Part shown: positions 7,348 through 14,191 of the stretch, in pieces | Layout of the letters: the number at the start of each line of letters is the position of its first letter | Position numbering within the stretch: position 1 is the first letter of the stretch | DNA from: a virus | Direction: 5' to 3' (one strand) | DNA length: 25,243 bases | Virus record (IMG/VR): IMGVR_UViG_3300020459_000063 | Coordinates: 1-25,243 of that record | Notes under the pieces: model-generated | Told to the model about the DNA's origin: nothing | The model's database searches: none | The model's input: only the letters and a program-made list of their open reading frames with translations | Made by a program: the position numbers and the translations under genes

Positions 7348-8133
7348 ATGAATGATGAAATAAAGAATGCTATTGATGTATGTAAAAAAGCACAGCGTAA
7401 TTATGATTTGAATAAAATGGTTTCAGAAAAAGATTTAGAAACCCTTATCTACGTTGCAGCTAACTCACCATCAAAACAAAACGAAACACACTTTAGTTTA
7501 AGAGTATATACTAATCCTAATATTATAAGAAAAATATATAACCGAACAAAGTTATTTACTTTTCAAACTAATACTAAAACAGATAAAATATTTACAGATA
7601 CTAAAAAGAAGTTTGTAACCGATCATAGATATGCTGTAACAAATTCTCAAATACTAGCACCTGTTGTTTTTGTGTATTGTGATGAAACTAAAAATATAAG
7701 AAGTGGTACACACATTGTTGCTACACAACCAAAGGCAACTAAAATAGCAATAGATACTTTAGAAGAACAAAAGAATACATCAATAGGTATATCATCTGGT
7801 CAATTAGTTATGGCTGCAGCTTTACTAGGATATAAAACTGGTTATTGTAGTGCTTTTGAAAGAGATGTAAAAGGCGATAACGTACAAAAATTATTAAAAC
7901 TAGATTCAGAACCTAAACTACTTGTGGGTGTAGGATATCCTCATCCAGATATGACTAGATTAGAACATCCTGAAGTATTTAATAAAGACATAAGTATCAA
8001 AGAAGGTAAACATGGTGATGAAGATAAGAGATGGACTTTTCCATCAATGCTAACTGAAGACCTATATAAAACTCAACACTATGGGTTTGAAAAAGTTGAA
8101 GTATATATTAATGACAAAAGACACAAAAGATAA
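7348..8133 (+). CDS. Nitroreductase-like flavoprotein
   Basis: The 261-residue product resembles the FMN-dependent nitroreductase family. Visible features are an early LETLIYVAANSPSKQNETHF segment (about 31-49; this region normally contacts FMN), and a later SSGQLVMAAALLGYKTGYCSAF segment (about 155-178), the dimer-interface helix with the usual GL..G pattern, followed by LLVGVGYP (about 215). The family catalyses NAD(P)H-dependent flavin reductions or dehydrogenations; the substrate here is unknown. The ATG at 7348 is preferred over upstream starts because those lie before the promoter's start point. It overlaps the next gene (a radical SAM protein) by 23 bases, suggesting a joint pathway. 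Confidence 0.72.
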   Translation: MNDEIKNAIDVCKKAQRNYDLNKMVSEKDLETLIYVAANSPSKQNETHFSLRVYTNPNIIRKIYNRTKLFTFQTNTKTDKIFTDTKKKFVTDHRYAVTNSQILAPVVFVYCDETKNIRSGTHIVATQPKATKIAIDTLEEQKNTSIGISSGQLVMAAALLGYKTGYCSAFERDVKGDNVQKLLKLDSEPKLLVGVGYPHPDMTRLEHPEVFNKDISIKEGKHGDEDKRWTFPSMLTEDLYKTQHYGFEKVEVYINDKRHKR

Positions 8134-9532
8134 ATCACATTTAACAAAGGGTGGACCAGGCGACAAATACCTAGGTGACGGTAAGGTAGATACTAGCCAA
8201 TGGTTTACTCACTCTCATATGTTACCTTGGAAAGGTGGTGAATTTGAAAAGAAAGTTAAAGATCAAAAGATGTTTTTCTGTAGTGCTCCTTTTCAAATGT
8301 TATACACTAATACTAGAGGTAGATATGCACCATGCTCGTGGGCAGAATTAAACAATGAACATTTAGCACCTAGAATACATGACGTTAGCGTAAAAGATTG
8401 GTTTGAGAATAATGAAAACTTAAACAAGTTAAGAGCTGAGATGTTAGATGAAAATTCAGATTTAAAACTTGCAAACGAATGGTGTAGAACTTGTATAAAA
8501 CAAGAAAAAGAATACGGTAGATCAAGGCGACAGGCTTCACTTAAAATACAAACTAATGACTCTCTTATATGGCCTGAATTAAAAAAATCTATAAGAAGAT
8601 ACCAACAAGATATGAAAGGTCATATTAAAGATAGATGTTTTGAAGTACAGATAAAAGTATATGGTAATAAATGTAACCTTGATTGTTTTATGTGTCACCC
8701 TTTTGATTCTACAAAAAGATTAGAAACAATGCGTCACAAAGAACTAGATGGTCAAACTATATTTTCACCACACGTACAAGAATATGCTAGATCAAAAAGA
8801 TCGTTTGATTTAGATAAAGATAGTTTAGAAACAATATCAGATCAAATAGTAGATATAGCACCTTACATCTATGCAATGAAACTAATAGGTGGTGAACCAT
8901 TAGTTATGAAACCATATTATAAGTTACTTGAAAAATTAGTAGAAAAGGCACCAGATGATTGTCAGAAAATGCTTTTAAAATTTCAAACCAATATGCAAAC
9001 TATGAATATGGATAAAATGCAAGTTACAGATTATATTGATAAGTTTGGTACATTTGAGTTTACCGTGTCACTTGATAGTGTTGGAATATACAATAATTAT
9101 ATTAGAAGAAGATCAAATTGGGATGAGATTGTAAACAATATTAAAACCGTTAGACAATACCCTAATGTAAAAATAAATATTAATGGTGCAATATCTTTTT
9201 TAAGTGTGCTTAGATTTTATGAGTTACCTGAATGGTATGATAATAATATAAATTTGTTTAAGGGCTTTGATAGAGAAAGTATGATTAACTGGTCTAACAT
9301 AAGAAGTCCTGCAAAATTAGCTGCAAACGTATTACCTGATAAACTCAAACAAGAACTGATACCTAAATATGAGAAGTGGCCAGATATACAACAAGTATTA
9401 CGTGAAGACAATAATGGTTTAGATTATAAAGAAACTATTAATTATTTGTTGACTATAGATAAACGTTATAAAGGAACTAAATGGGAGTACAACTTATTTG
9501 ATGTATTTCCTGAACTAAAGGAGTATTACTAG
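8111..9532 (+). CDS. Radical SAM protein with N-terminal cysteine (SPASM/twitch-like) module
   Basis: A CX3CX2C motif at Cys188, Cys192 and Cys195 (KCNLDCFMC), which binds the SAM-cleaving [4Fe-4S] cluster, places this 473-residue protein in the radical SAM superfamily. MKLIGGEPLVMKPYY at about 255-270 fits the GGEP SAM-binding motif. Before the core lies a cysteine module (FFCSAPF, then GRYAPCSWAE, then EWCRTCIKQ, about residues 55-145), like an auxiliary Fe-S SPASM/twitch domain but at the N-terminus. The start at 8111 lies inside the end of the nitroreductase gene; an earlier in-frame start exists at 8081. Its substrate is unknown; this family includes peptide- and sugar-modifying enzymes. 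Confidence 0.82.
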   Translation: MTKDTKDKSHLTKGGPGDKYLGDGKVDTSQWFTHSHMLPWKGGEFEKKVKDQKMFFCSAPFQMLYTNTRGRYAPCSWAELNNEHLAPRIHDVSVKDWFENNENLNKLRAEMLDENSDLKLANEWCRTCIKQEKEYGRSRRQASLKIQTNDSLIWPELKKSIRRYQQDMKGHIKDRCFEVQIKVYGNKCNLDCFMCHPFDSTKRLETMRHKELDGQTIFSPHVQEYARSKRSFDLDKDSLETISDQIVDIAPYIYAMKLIGGEPLVMKPYYKLLEKLVEKAPDDCQKMLLKFQTNMQTMNMDKMQVTDYIDKFGTFEFTVSLDSVGIYNNYIRRRSNWDEIVNNIKTVRQYPNVKININGAISFLSVLRFYELPEWYDNNINLFKGFDRESMINWSNIRSPAKLAANVLPDKLKQELIPKYEKWPDIQQVLREDNNGLDYKETINYLLTIDKRYKGTKWEYNLFDVFPELKEYY

Positions 9533-9533
9533 C

Positions 9534-9562
9534 TTGACTTTGTGTTAAGTTTGTGTTACAAT
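9534..9562 (+). promoter_or_regulatory. Strong sigma-70-like promoter
   Basis: TTGACT at 9534-9539, a 17-base spacer and TACAAT at 9557-9562, each hexamer one base from consensus. It begins 2 bases after the stop of the radical SAM gene at 9532. The start point about 7 bases downstream coincides with the ATG of the lipoprotein gene at 9569. Confidence 0.7.
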
Positions 9563-9568
9563 ATAAAG

Positions 9569-9703
9569 ATGAAAATTATACTTATATCTTTGATACTGTT
9601 TCTAACAGCATGTTCAACTACAGGTAAACCTATCAAAGAACATAGATGGATTGTATCTGCTGCTAAACAAGTTATATCTCCTGGTTTTGGTTGGGGGAAA
9701 TAA
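9569..9703 (+). CDS. Small lipoprotein, 44 residues
   Basis: ATG at 9569 to TAA at 9701-9703. The product starts MKIILISLILFLTACSTTG: a short basic N-terminus, hydrophobic core and a lipobox LTAC with Cys15 as the lipidation site, leaving a mature peptide of about 30 residues (ending SPGFGWGK). No ribosome site is visible, and the predicted transcript start coincides with the ATG, so it may be translated from a leaderless mRNA. The stop overlaps the next ATG (TAATG). Small phage lipoproteins include outer spanins and exclusion proteins; this one is unassigned. Confidence 0.62.
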   Translation: MKIILISLILFLTACSTTGKPIKEHRWIVSAAKQVISPGFGWGK

Positions 9704-10026
9704 TGGATCCTAAAGATTTAAAAATTAAACCTAGGTGTCTAACATATCAACCTAAAAGTTATCATAAACCAGCTGCATATACAGCAGACGGTTATATGTT
9801 GCCTTGTTGTTGGTTAGATGATCCTAAAAATGACCATAGTGTAGCGGAAGTATTTCATTTAAAAGATGAACACCTTGCACTAAAAAATGTTGACAAGTTA
9901 GAAGACATATTTGGGTCTAAAGAGTGGGAACACTTCTTTGATTCACTACTAAATAATCCAAGTTGTGCTCCAAAACAATGCCAATACAAGTGTGGTAATT
10001 TGGAAAAAGATACTTATAAAAAATGA
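9703..10026 (+). CDS. Free-standing SPASM-like Fe-S protein
   Basis: The 107-residue product has cysteines spaced like a SPASM auxiliary-cluster domain: Cys12, then GYMLPCCW (Cys35-Cys36), then Cys88, Cys93 and Cys97. GxxxPCC is the typical SPASM entry. No radical SAM core is present, but the next gene, overlapping by ATGA, encodes one without a cysteine-rich tail, so the two probably form one enzyme. The ATG at 9703 is used rather than the in-frame TTG at 9691 because of the TAATG overlap and the purine-rich GGGGGAAA just upstream. It resembles the N-terminal module of the 8111 protein in order and spacing. Confidence 0.68.
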   Translation: MDPKDLKIKPRCLTYQPKSYHKPAAYTADGYMLPCCWLDDPKNDHSVAEVFHLKDEHLALKNVDKLEDIFGSKEWEHFFDSLLNNPSCAPKQCQYKCGNLEKDTYKK

Positions 10027-10781
10027 GCCATTTAACAGACTTTTATATTCAAAATCAAAAACTATCCTCACCTAATATGGATCTATCACATAGATGTATA
10101 TTACGTTGCCCACAATGTTTACGACAAAAGGTAGAAGGTCTACCTAGAATAGCAAGATCATTTGATATAGGTAAAAATGAGTTTAGAAAAATATTAAACT
10201 ATTACGAAAATCAAATTACTTTCTGTGGTCAAATATCCGACCCAATATATCATCCTGACTTTCTTGCATTTTTAGAAATGATGGACGGTCTAGGTAAAGG
10301 TTTAAGAGTTGCAACTAATGGTACTAATACAAAAGGTATGGATACGAAATGGTGGGAAAAAGCATATAGTTATGGTCTAGGAGAAAATTGTTGGTACTTT
10401 GGTGTTGATGGTTTAGATGAGAAATCAGAATTGTATCGTATAGGTTCTAATTTCAAACAAGTATGGGAAACTATGAAAATGGGAGTACAAGCAGGACACC
10501 CTATCGTATGGCAATTTATTATCTTTGGTTATAATGAACATGAAATAGAACAAGCAAAAGAGATTGCACATAAAGAAGGCATAACATTATTATTAATAAA
10601 AACAAATAGAGGTTTTGATCCTAGAAGTAGAACATTAAGAAAAAACGTACAAGAAGCATACGCTAACTTTAATGTACCTAGTGATAAGAATAGAGTTAAA
10701 AAAATAAAAAGTGAAGAATACTTTAACGTTACACCAGAACTAAAACGTTGGAGACAAGTTAGAGAAGGAGCATTGAAATGA
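10023..10781 (+). CDS. Radical SAM enzyme core
   Basis: The 252-residue protein has the CX3CX2C motif at Cys25, Cys29 and Cys32 (RCILRCPQC) in the usual N-terminal place, followed by the expected barrel pattern: ITFCGQISDPIYHPDF (about 65-80; takes the place of the GGEP motif), LRVATNGT (about 100, strand 3) and WYFGVDG (about 127, strand 4). It lacks a C-terminal auxiliary-cluster domain, which the preceding small SPASM-like protein may supply. It overlaps both neighbours by ATGA, so the three genes 9703, 10023 and 10778 are translationally coupled. The missing glutamate of GGEP is odd and may mean altered SAM contact. Confidence 0.85.
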   Translation: MSHLTDFYIQNQKLSSPNMDLSHRCILRCPQCLRQKVEGLPRIARSFDIGKNEFRKILNYYENQITFCGQISDPIYHPDFLAFLEMMDGLGKGLRVATNGTNTKGMDTKWWEKAYSYGLGENCWYFGVDGLDEKSELYRIGSNFKQVWETMKMGVQAGHPIVWQFIIFGYNEHEIEQAKEIAHKEGITLLLIKTNRGFDPRSRTLRKNVQEAYANFNVPSDKNRVKKIKSEEYFNVTPELKRWRQVREGALK

Positions 10782-11638
10782 ACTTGACATATGGAAATCA
10801 AACAGTTGAATTTTGGACAAATATAAAAGCAGATATAATGAAATCACCACACAAAGCATTAGCATTAAAAGATATTGACTTTGATGATGACTTTTTACCT
10901 AAACAAGTTGTAGTATCATTATCAGGTGGTTGTGATTCATCATCAGCAACATACTTAACATTAAAACACTTTCCACAAATAGAGATATTTCCTTTTATGT
11001 GTAATGACGTAAACGCTCCTAAAGACGCTGACGCAGCTAGAGAAATAGTTGAATACTTACAAAAGAAGTTTCCTAATGGTAAGTTAAATGACATAACAAT
11101 CAAAGACTTTAACGATAGAGAAGTAGGTGGTTGGTGGCCTAAAGCAAAAGAGATGATGAAAGTAAATCAAAAGTTATATGGTAACATGTCTGTAACTGCT
11201 GTTGCAAAGATTTTACAACTAGATAAACTTATACCTGACTTTATGAAAGAGTTTAAAGGTCCTATTAGACTAGATGGTATGACAGCAAACCCACCTGTTA
11301 ATATACGTATGGCATTTGGTGATTATGTAAAAGAAAGATTTCCACAATATACATTTACTGCTAAAGATATTGAAAGAGTACAAGGAGAAACAAGACGTGA
11401 TAGTCCAAATAAACCTAACATAACATATAACGTATATCAACCTTATATAAATGTAAATAAAAGATTTGTTGCTGGTGTATTTAAAGAAGAAGGTCTTATG
11501 AAAGACTTATTCCCTATAACTAGAAGTTGTGTAGGTTCTGGTAAAGAAACTAAAGACTTTACTGCATGGTGTTGGAAGTGTTTCTGGTGCTATGAAAAAG
11601 CGTGGGCGTTTAATCTACCAAATACCCATATGGCTTAA
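10778..11638 (+). CDS. PP-loop ATP pyrophosphatase, QueC-like
   Basis: The 286-residue product has a PP-loop SGGCDSS at 49-55 (VVVSLSGGCDSSSATYL), which binds and activates ATP for adenylation of a substrate, and a C-terminal zinc-type cluster Cys251, Cys265, Cys268, Cys271. This combination, and the acidic stretch between, resemble QueC (7-cyano-7-deazaguanine synthase). However the length is larger than QueC (about 220-230), the cysteine spacing differs and no queD or queE is in the window, so a related amide- or nitrile-forming or tRNA/peptide-modifying ATPase is equally possible. It overlaps the upstream radical SAM gene by ATGA and the downstream convergent gene by 29 bases. Confidence 0.72.
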   Translation: MNLTYGNQTVEFWTNIKADIMKSPHKALALKDIDFDDDFLPKQVVVSLSGGCDSSSATYLTLKHFPQIEIFPFMCNDVNAPKDADAAREIVEYLQKKFPNGKLNDITIKDFNDREVGGWWPKAKEMMKVNQKLYGNMSVTAVAKILQLDKLIPDFMKEFKGPIRLDGMTANPPVNIRMAFGDYVKERFPQYTFTAKDIERVQGETRRDSPNKPNITYNVYQPYINVNKRFVAGVFKEEGLMKDLFPITRSCVGSGKETKDFTAWCWKCFWCYEKAWAFNLPNTHMA

Positions 11639-12419
11639 ACTGACTTTCATACAAAGTCATAAACTTTGCTTTAAACAAAGTAGTATTTTCAAAATAAGGT
11701 AAATACTTTATCTTACTAGGTATAAAAGGACTCTTATAAGTATCTTTTATTTTTTCAGGTACAAACATGTTTAATAAGTCCTCATGTGTACACTCCTCTA
11801 ACCATAAATTATATACGGTTGTATTATACGTTTTATAATACGAAGCAATATGTTCATTAAAAAAGCGTATCTGCATTAAAAAAAATTCTAAATGGCGATC
11901 ATCAAATTTAAACTTAATGTTGTATTCTTGTATTGTTGATTTTAATACATCATCATCTGTTGCTGACATAAAATGCCAAGAGTGATGTTGTCCATCTTCT
12001 TTACCATACTTTCTTAATTGTTCTGCTATAATATTATGAAACGTAAAAGATACAAAGTGTTTCCATATGTTTCTACGTCTTAATAAAGCAATACGATAAC
12101 CATGATAAAAGTCTTTAAACCAATCAAACAAATAAGTGTAATGAGGTTTACTTGGCATATCCACATGCCTATACAATTGAATACTATGAAATATGCTAAA
12201 CATATCTAAACCAAAAGTATCTCTTATATCTTCAAATAACTTAATTTTCTTTAGATAAGATTGGTCATAGGTTTCAGGACTAAAAAACTCTGAGCTTTTT
12301 ATTTCAGGTCCTACCATACCATGTTTACGATAACCTTGTCTTATATAATCCCCAATATAATGGGAACCAGCACGTGGCATAGATATTAATACAGATACAT
12401 CTGCTTTATCGTAAATCAT
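11610..12419 (-). CDS. Sulfotransferase-like protein
   Basis: The N-terminal VLISMPRAGSHYIGDYI (about 10-26) is a PAPS 5'-phosphosulfate-binding loop (P-R-x-G-S), and ALLRRRNIWKHFVSF (about 111-125) fits the 3'-phosphate-binding strand and helix. Both are hallmarks of P-loop sulfotransferases, which move sulfate from PAPS to hydroxyl or amino groups of sugars, lipids or peptides. The 269-residue length suits a single-domain enzyme. The ATG at 12419 has CGGAG 5 bases upstream and is better than the in-frame TTG at 12434. It converges on and overlaps the PP-loop gene by 29 bases. The acceptor is unknown; cell-surface glycan is a guess. Confidence 0.72.
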   Translation of the reverse strand: MIYDKADVSVLISMPRAGSHYIGDYIRQGYRKHGMVGPEIKSSEFFSPETYDQSYLKKIKLFEDIRDTFGLDMFSIFHSIQLYRHVDMPSKPHYTYLFDWFKDFYHGYRIALLRRRNIWKHFVSFTFHNIIAEQLRKYGKEDGQHHSWHFMSATDDDVLKSTIQEYNIKFKFDDRHLEFFLMQIRFFNEHIASYYKTYNTTVYNLWLEECTHEDLLNMFVPEKIKDTYKSPFIPSKIKYLPYFENTTLFKAKFMTLYESQFKPYGYLVD

Positions 12420-12473
12420 AGAAACTCCGCACAAGTTAACATCAAAGTATTCGCACAGTTAAGCGAAAAATTT

Positions 12474-12572
12474 TTAAAGGATATCAAACGTTCCTAGTAT
12501 CATACAAACTATAACATAGCCTATATAACCTAATAACAAATAACCTAGTATCTTTTCCCATATACTAAACAC
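12474..12572 (-). CDS. Membrane micropeptide, 32 residues, GTG start
   Basis: GTG at 12570-12572 overlaps the last codons and TAG of the IscA gene, with GGGGAA about 8 bases upstream, and the frame closes with TAA at 12474. The product starts MFSIWEKILGYLLLGYIG and continues as one uninterrupted hydrophobic helix with a short FDIL end. Protein-like composition and the coupled start support it; GTG and the small size weaken it. It is probably an inner-membrane peptide of unknown role. Confidence 0.5.
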   Translation of the reverse strand: MFSIWEKILGYLLLGYIGYVIVCMILGTFDIL

Positions 12573-12873
12573 TAAACGATTCCCCACAGCCACAACTGCT
12601 TTTACTATTAGGATTAGTTATTTTAAATTCAGACGAAAATGTGTCTTCTACCCAATCAAGCGTAGTACCTAATAAGTAAACCTCCAACTCTAAACTAGCA
12701 ATGAGAATATCACCTAATAGACAATCAGTATCTTCCCTTGTATCAGTAGTTTCCCATTTGTATTCAAAGCCTGCACATCCACCACCCTTAATATCTAATC
12801 TCACATAACGAGTGCCTGCCTTATTTGCTATGTAAGATAATCGTTTGATTGCGTTTTCTGTTAGCTCTAGCAT
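12565..12873 (-). CDS. A-type iron-sulfur carrier, IscA/HesB family
   Basis: The 102-residue product has the three conserved cysteines of the family: Cys33 in GGGCAGFEY and the C-terminal CGCG motif (Cys95, Cys97), in a protein of the usual length (about 105). The IDGFxDxxF-like core is represented by VRLDIKGGG and LEVYLLGTTLDWVEDTF. A-type carriers take up iron or Fe-S clusters and pass them to target enzymes. Its neighbours are a mini-lipoprotein upstream and the gp5 gene beyond; three cluster-binding proteins are encoded 2-5 kb away on the other strand. IscA-type genes occur in marine T4-type phages, with unclear use. Confidence 0.88.
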   Translation of the reverse strand: MLELTENAIKRLSYIANKAGTRYVRLDIKGGGCAGFEYKWETTDTREDTDCLLGDILIASLELEVYLLGTTLDWVEDTFSSEFKITNPNSKSSCGCGESFSV

Positions 12874-12917
12874 TCTTTTCTGGGACTCAACATGACTATG
12901 TATAAGTTTATGAATCC

Positions 12918-13040
12918 CTAAAACTCCTTCTCTATACTTATTGTTGCTTTATCTATGTCATCTATGTGTGCCGACACTTTGACACAGCCACTTAATATAA
13001 CGAAAATTAGCACGCAAAAAATTCCTATATAATAAACCAT
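12918..13040 (-). CDS. Mini-lipoprotein, 40 residues
   Basis: ATG at 13038-13040 to TAG at 12918-12920. A hydrophobic N-terminus (MVYYIGIFCVLIFVILSGC) ends in a lipobox LSGC with Cys19, leaving a mature peptide of about 22 residues (KVSAHIDDIDKATISIEKEF follows). AAGGGAG lies about 9 bases upstream. The size and layout resemble small phage outer-membrane lipoproteins such as outer spanins, but no inner-spanin partner is visible. It lies between gp5 and IscA on the same strand and is likely co-transcribed with them. Confidence 0.6.
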   Translation of the reverse strand: MVYYIGIFCVLIFVILSGCVKVSAHIDDIDKATISIEKEF

Positions 13041-13105
13041 AAAAGCCGCTCCCTTATATCTCTATGTTACTTACTACTTTTATAGATTAGAAAGCCCAGC
13101 CAGTT

Positions 13106-14191
13106 TTAGTTATGGTCAATTGGGTCACCATACGTATGATATTCTTTCTGAGCTGTACGTGTGGTTGTACTTTGTGAATCTTCTACTATCTTACCTGCAA
13201 GTATATTGAGCGTACCACCTGCTCTTATATTCATATTGTTATTAGCAAACATATTAATATCACCATCTAAAGCGGCCATATTGATATTACCTTGACTGAC
13301 TTGTATATTCACATTAGCACCACCACCTACTTGTATATCGTAGTTGTTATCTGCTTGGCCATCTGCGTTTATTATTATCTTATGACGGCCGTTAATTGTT
13401 AGGTCAGAGGACCCTTTGATAAAGACCTTATTGTCTTTCTCGGTTATCGTATGAGTTGAATCTTTGTTTACTTCGTTCTTTGTACCCTCGGCCGTGATTT
13501 CTGTTTCAGTACCACTATGGTGATATAAGAGGATTCTCTCTTTGTCAGGCGTGTCATCAAACTCTAATATGTGGCCTGATTCGCTTTCATATACGTGGTT
13601 AAAAGGATACTCGGCCGCATATGTATTTTCAGGTAGGGACCATGTATCACCCTCGGACTGATCTATACTGACTAGGCCATCCTTAATCTCTATCATATTG
13701 GCACTAGGAATATTCAGATATGTATTACGAGTTACCTTACGGTCTGTCAGCGTAAGGTGCTCATTGTCTGTGTCATTCTGCGCTAGTCTGTTCACATCAT
13801 TTTCTGCGTGACGTGGGTAAGTGCCATTAGGGTCGCTGAACCCAAGGCCCTCTGCTAAATTCTGTGCGCCTGTAGTAGTGGGTCTGCCTGGCAAACTCCC
13901 CATAATTACTGCGTCTTGTTTCGTATCTGCGTCCCTAAAGAAGCCAACCACCCACGAGCCTTCAACAAGGCCAAGGGGAGTTTGCCCAATGCCAGATGTG
14001 CCACTGGCAGTAATTGGCAACATTGGATGTGCCCAAGGTAAATCGGCAGTAGGTAAGGCCTCTTTATCTTCCGTGTGATAACCTAGACATCTTACTCTAA
14101 CTCGGCCTAATTTAAGCGGGTCTTTACGATCCTCAACGACACCTGTAAACCAGATGAAGCCATCTCTGCCCATAAAATCTGTAGTACTCAT
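13106..14191 (-). CDS. gp5: Baseplate hub needle protein gp5-like, without lysozyme domain
   Basis: The 361-residue protein has an N-terminal OB-fold (about 10-100: VVEDRKDPLKLGRVRVRCLG, then LPWAHPMLPITASGTSGIG, WVVGFFRD, AVIMGSLPG) and a C-terminal beta-helix (about 210-345) with short INxxA and NINM repeats that form the trimeric needle. T4 gp5 is 575 residues because a lysozyme domain is inserted between them; here about 50-60 polar residues replace it, so no muramidase activity is expected from this protein. It follows gp27 with a 350-base gap. The first third looks clearly richer in G and C than neighbouring genes. Confidence 0.9.
   Translation of the reverse strand: MSTTDFMGRDGFIWFTGVVEDRKDPLKLGRVRVRCLGYHTEDKEALPTADLPWAHPMLPITASGTSGIGQTPLGLVEGSWVVGFFRDADTKQDAVIMGSLPGRPTTTGAQNLAEGLGFSDPNGTYPRHAENDVNRLAQNDTDNEHLTLTDRKVTRNTYLNIPSANMIEIKDGLVSIDQSEGDTWSLPENTYAAEYPFNHVYESESGHILEFDDTPDKERILLYHHSGTETEITAEGTKNEVNKDSTHTITEKDNKVFIKGSSDLTINGRHKIIINADGQADNNYDIQVGGGANVNIQVSQGNINMAALDGDINMFANNNMNIRAGGTLNILAGKIVEDSQSTTTRTAQKEYHTYGDPIDHN

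Noticed and set aside
9569-9703. The 44-residue lipoprotein as precursor of a radical-SAM-modified peptide
   Set aside because: Its N-terminus is a clear lipoprotein signal with lipobox, not a leader peptide, and the core has no repeated or cysteine-rich acceptor pattern. Kept only as a remote idea.
10778-11638. Firm naming of the PP-loop gene as queC
   Set aside because: PP-loop and cysteine cluster fit, but length and cysteine spacing differ from QueC and queD/queE are not in the window, so no symbol is given.
13080-13105. Possible terminator after gp5 at the GCCCAGCC segment
   Set aside because: The sequence does not form a proper inverted repeat and no U-run follows.
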